From: Granulosicoccaceae bacterium
GTDB taxonomy: Bacteria > Pseudomonadota > Gammaproteobacteria > DAOVJZ01
DNA length: 8,568 bases
Assembly: GCA_030632035.1 (NCBI GenBank)
Contig: DAOVJZ010000057.1
Span: 1-8,568, forward strand
Reading direction: 5' to 3'
The notes beneath the pieces were generated by a model that was not told where the DNA came from, did not search any database, and saw only the letters and a list, made by a program, of their open reading frames with translations. The translations under genes were made by a program, and so were the position numbers. Numbering within the stretch: position 1 is the first letter of the stretch; every line of letters begins with the position of its first letter. Of the stretch, positions 5,828 through 8,568 are shown piece after piece.

Positions 5828-8131
5828 ATGCCAGAGAATAAATTGCTAAAGGACTATACAAAATGGATACTGTCCCATCCCGTTATTACCATCACCCTTT
5901 GCCTTGTGATGGCATTTCTGGCGGCCAGTGGTGGACGTTTCCTGTCTCTTACAACCAACTATCGCGTCTTCTTCAGCCCGGATAATCCAGAATTACTTGC
6001 CTTTGAAAAGCTGGAAAACACATATACAAAAAATGACAACGTCATGTTTATACTTACTCCTGATGATGGGGATGTGTTCACACCGAAAACACTAGAGGCA
6101 GTTAAGGTTCTGACAGAAAAGGCCTGGCAGCTGCCCTATTCATCAAGGGTTGATTCTATCAGTAATTTTCAATATACCGAAGCAGAGGGTGATGATCTTC
6201 TGGTGCGTGATCTTGTTGAAGAGTCAGCTTCTCTGGATAAGGAGGCATTGGATCGGATCCGGAAAATTGCATTGAGTGAACCTTTGTTGCTTGATCGACT
6301 TGTATCACCCAAGGCCCATGTAACAGGTGTAAATACCACGATTCAATTGCCCGGCAAAGATCCAACAAGAGAAACACCGGAAGTTGTGGAGTATGCCCGT
6401 AAAATAGCGCAGGAAACAAGAGAGCAATTTCCTCATCTGGATGTCAGGGTAACGGGTATGGTGTTAATGAATAATGCCTTTACCGAGGCCTCGGTAAAGG
6501 ATATGACAACCCTTGTCCCCATGAGTTTTGGTCTAATGCTATTAACACTGAGCTTTATGATCAGGGGATTTTCCGGTACTTTTGCCACATTAATAGTGAT
6601 CATTGCTTCTGTCGTTACGGCCATGGGGCTGGGTGGTTATATTGGTTATCCAATTACGCCCCCTTCTGCCAGCACACCAACCATTGTTCTTACTATTGCA
6701 ATTGCCAGCTCGGTGCATATCCTTGTAACGTTTGTTCATAGTATGTCGGACGGGATGTCAAAATATGATGCGATGGTTGAAAGTTTGCGTATCAACATGC
6801 AACCCGTGTTTCTGACGACACTGACAACAGCAATTGGTTTCCTGAGTATGAATTTCTCCGATGTGCCGCCTTTCCATCATCTGGGTAATATGGTTGCAAT
6901 GGGTGTTGTTGCATCCTTTATATTCAGCGTGGCGATGTTACCCGCCATGATGATGTTATTACCAGTAAAACCAAAAAAATGGAAAACAGGTTCTGACAGC
7001 ACCATGTATAAAGTGGGCGATTTTGTTGTCAGGAAAAGAAAGACATTAATGTGGTCAATGTTATTTGTGGCTGCCACACTGATTTCATTTATTCCACGTA
7101 ATGAACTGAATGATGTCTTTGTTCATTATTTTGATAAAACCATAGATTTTCGTGTGGATACGGATTATGCCAATGATAATTTATCCGGTAGTTATATTAT
7201 TGACTATTCGTTAGAGTCAGGACAGTCGGGTGGAATCAATGAGGTTGCTTTTTTGCAGGAAGTAGAAGACTTTGCCAACTGGTATCGCCAACAACCAGAG
7301 GTCAAGCACGTAAACACAATTACCGATATCATGAAGCGGTTAAATAAAAATATGCATGGTGATGATCCATCCTGGTATCGTTTGCCAGATGAACGTGAAC
7401 TGGCCGCTCAGTATTTGTTACTTTATGAAATGTCATTGCCGTATGGACTCGATCTGAACAACCAGATCAATATAGATAAATCAGCAACACGCTTTGTTGT
7501 GACGATGGGTATTATTTCATCTAATGAAATTATTGCGATGGAAAGAAGGGCAGCGGAGTGGTTAAAGAAAAATTCCAAACACATTAAAGGAGCTCAGGGA
7601 AGTGGACCAACAGTCATGTTTGCCCATATTGGTAAGCGCAATATTATCAGCATGCTGTATGGCACTACTGTTGCATTGATTTTTATTTCCTTAATCCTGA
7701 TCTTCGCTTTGCGATCATTCAAGATCGGCATGGTAAGTCTGGTGCCAAACCTGATCCCTGCTGGTATGGGTTTTGGATTGTGGGGAATGGCTGTTGGTGA
7801 GATTGGTTTGGCATTATCAATAGTAGCAGGCATGACATTGGGGGTCGTGGTTGATGACACGGTGCATTTTTTGAGTAAATACCTGCGTGCTCGTCGCGAA
7901 GGCAAATACGATCCTCAGGATGCCGTGCGTTATGCTTTTTCCAGTGTGGGCTGGGCTTTATTTGTAACTTCTGTAGTGCTGGTGGCAGGCTTCCTGGTGC
8001 TGGCCATGTCCAGTTTTAAATTGAATTCTGGTATGGGCACATTGACTGCGATTGTAATAACCTTTGCTCTTGTCGCGGATTTTCTTTTATTGCCACCACT
8101 ATTAATGAAACTTGAGGGGAAAAAAGCATGA
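5828..8131 (+). CDS. RND/MMPL superfamily exporter (HAE3-like)
   Basis: Predicted inner-membrane, proton-driven exporter of hydrophobic or lipid-like compounds. The 767-residue protein has the internal two-fold repeat of the RND superfamily. TM1 is about 17-36, a periplasmic loop about 37-226, TM2-TM6 about 227-380, TM7 about 405-423, a second loop about 424-604, TM8-TM12 about 605-760. The total is near the usual size of HAE3/COG1033 exporters and below the roughly 1000 residues of AcrB types. TM10 carries an acidic pair, D676-D677, in GVVVDDTVHFL, the expected proton-relay position. The equivalent TM4 segment reads IASSVHIL (292-299), with no acidic residue, which is unusual. The conserved segment MNNAFTEASVKD (214-225) precedes TM2. 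It follows the TetR gene by 27 bp and overlaps the LolA-like gene by ATGA. Together with that carrier, it suggests lipid or amphiphile transfer towards the outer membrane. Superfamily is certain; the cargo is unknown. Confidence 0.93.
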   Translation: MPENKLLKDYTKWILSHPVITITLCLVMAFLAASGGRFLSLTTNYRVFFSPDNPELLAFEKLENTYTKNDNVMFILTPDDGDVFTPKTLEAVKVLTEKAWQLPYSSRVDSISNFQYTEAEGDDLLVRDLVEESASLDKEALDRIRKIALSEPLLLDRLVSPKAHVTGVNTTIQLPGKDPTRETPEVVEYARKIAQETREQFPHLDVRVTGMVLMNNAFTEASVKDMTTLVPMSFGLMLLTLSFMIRGFSGTFATLIVIIASVVTAMGLGGYIGYPITPPSASTPTIVLTIAIASSVHILVTFVHSMSDGMSKYDAMVESLRINMQPVFLTTLTTAIGFLSMNFSDVPPFHHLGNMVAMGVVASFIFSVAMLPAMMMLLPVKPKKWKTGSDSTMYKVGDFVVRKRKTLMWSMLFVAATLISFIPRNELNDVFVHYFDKTIDFRVDTDYANDNLSGSYIIDYSLESGQSGGINEVAFLQEVEDFANWYRQQPEVKHVNTITDIMKRLNKNMHGDDPSWYRLPDERELAAQYLLLYEMSLPYGLDLNNQINIDKSATRFVVTMGIISSNEIIAMERRAAEWLKKNSKHIKGAQGSGPTVMFAHIGKRNIISMLYGTTVALIFISLILIFALRSFKIGMVSLVPNLIPAGMGFGLWGMAVGEIGLALSIVAGMTLGVVVDDTVHFLSKYLRARREGKYDPQDAVRYAFSSVGWALFVTSVVLVAGFLVLAMSSFKLNSGMGTLTAIVITFALVADFLLLPPLLMKLEGKKA
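6477..6500. repeat. 24-bp perfect spacer-less palindrome inside the RND gene
   Basis: CCTTTACCGAGG is followed directly by its exact reverse complement CCTCGGTAAAGG. It lies inside the RND coding sequence over the residues AFTEASVK, just before TM2. Symmetry stops at both outer flanks. Confidence 0.8.
8114..8120 (+). promoter_or_regulatory. Ribosome binding site of the LolA-like gene, inside the RND gene
   Basis: GAGGGGA ends 7 nt before the ATG at 8128 and 10 nt before a second ATG at 8131. It lies in the last codons of the RND gene. It supports either ATG, with 8128 the better spaced, and argues for coupled translation. Confidence 0.7.
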
Positions 8132-8568
8132 TGAAACGGATACTTTTTATTTTCATTCTATTGTTGCCATTTGGCCTGCAGGCAGAAACACCAGAAGAAA
8201 AGGGCTTGGCTATTGCCAAAGAAGTTGATCGTCGTGACAGTAGTTGGGGTGATCAGCGAACCACCATGCGCATGGTTCTTAAAAACAGGCATGGTGATGA
8301 AAGCTCGCGTCAAATCAAGAATCGTTTGCTGGAAGTGAAAGGCGATGGTGATAAAACCCTGATTGTTTTTGATGAACCACGTGACGTGAAGGGAACGGCC
8401 TTTCTTAGTTATACACATTCAAACGTACCAGATGAACAATGGCTCTATTTGCCAGCACTCAAACGCGTAAAACGTATTTCATCGAATAACAAATCAGGCC
8501 CATTTATGGGTAGTGAGTTTTCCTATGAGGATATTAATTCTCAGGAAGTAGATAAATATACTTATAAA
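8128..8568 (+). CDS. LolA-like outer-membrane lipoprotein-sorting protein (3' end missing)
   Basis: Predicted periplasmic carrier of the LolA-like/COG2834 group (LolA_like, PF17131), thought to hold hydrophobic cargo in an open beta-barrel. The first 147 codons are present and the frame runs off the window. Residues 1-19 (MMKRILFIFILLLPFGLQA) are a clear signal peptide with a Lys-Arg n-region and a likely cut after LQA. No lipobox cysteine is present, so it should be soluble. Family hallmarks follow: a conserved Asp-Trp-Gly region (DSSWGDQ, 37-43), FDEPRDVKGTAFL (81-93), and QWLYLPALKRVKRIS (104-118) leading to GPFMGSEFSYED (124-135). The start overlaps the RND stop by ATGA and has GAGGGGA at good spacing. 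The pairing with an RND exporter suggests it takes cargo from the pump across the periplasm. It is not the housekeeping LolA itself, which is shorter and lacks the YLPALKRVKR block. Confidence 0.9.
   Translation, partial: MMKRILFIFILLLPFGLQAETPEEKGLAIAKEVDRRDSSWGDQRTTMRMVLKNRHGDESSRQIKNRLLEVKGDGDKTLIVFDEPRDVKGTAFLSYTHSNVPDEQWLYLPALKRVKRISSNNKSGPFMGSEFSYEDINSQEVDKYTYK

Noticed and set aside
7594..7905. 103-residue minus-strand open frame opposite the RND C-terminal half
   Set aside because: It lies over conserved TM8-TM10 coding sequence, resembles no known family, and has no upstream signals.

Overview
The window is protein-coding almost from end to end. It reads like a chromosomal segment of a moderately AT-rich Gram-negative bacterium, probably a gammaproteobacterium. 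The grounds are a Mak-type ROK sugar kinase close to the enterobacterial fructokinase, a LolA-like periplasmic protein that implies an outer membrane, and a multi-PAS GGDEF-EAL signalling protein. I cannot name the genus. I see no tRNA, rRNA, CRISPR, insertion sequence or integrase.

Layout. (1) Positions 1-3078, plus strand: the 3' portion of a large membrane-anchored cyclic-di-GMP protein. It has the end of a periplasmic sensor, one TM helix, HAMP, three PAS domains, GGDEF and EAL. It is cut by the left window edge. (2) Positions 3081-5086, minus strand: a two-gene operon, tail-to-tail with gene 1 and only 2 bp away. The first gene is a Mak-like ROK sugar kinase. The second overlaps it by 10 bp and encodes an exported beta-propeller protein of the PhoX/DUF839 type. 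(3) Positions 5087-5203: the divergent control region, which contains a perfect 14-6-14 inverted repeat just in front of a TetR-family gene. (4) Positions 5204-8568, plus strand: a TetR regulator, a 767-residue RND/MMPL-type exporter (HAE3-like) and a LolA-like outer-membrane lipoprotein-sorting protein. The last gene overlaps the exporter by ATGA and runs off the right edge.

How the genes may work together. The TetR-RND-LolA-like set looks like a self-regulated export unit: an inner-membrane pump hands a hydrophobic or lipid-like cargo to a periplasmic carrier. The inverted repeat is the obvious candidate operator. The kinase and PhoX-like pair suggests coupled sugar phosphorylation and periplasmic phosphate-ester or carbohydrate-linked chemistry, but their functional link is inferred only from overlap. 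The c-di-GMP protein has no visible operon partner here.

The points most worth a second look are the long inverted repeat before tetR, a 24-bp spacer-less palindrome inside the RND gene, the missing acidic residue in TM4 of the RND protein, and the kinase/PhoX-like overlap. I did not find a clearly new system.
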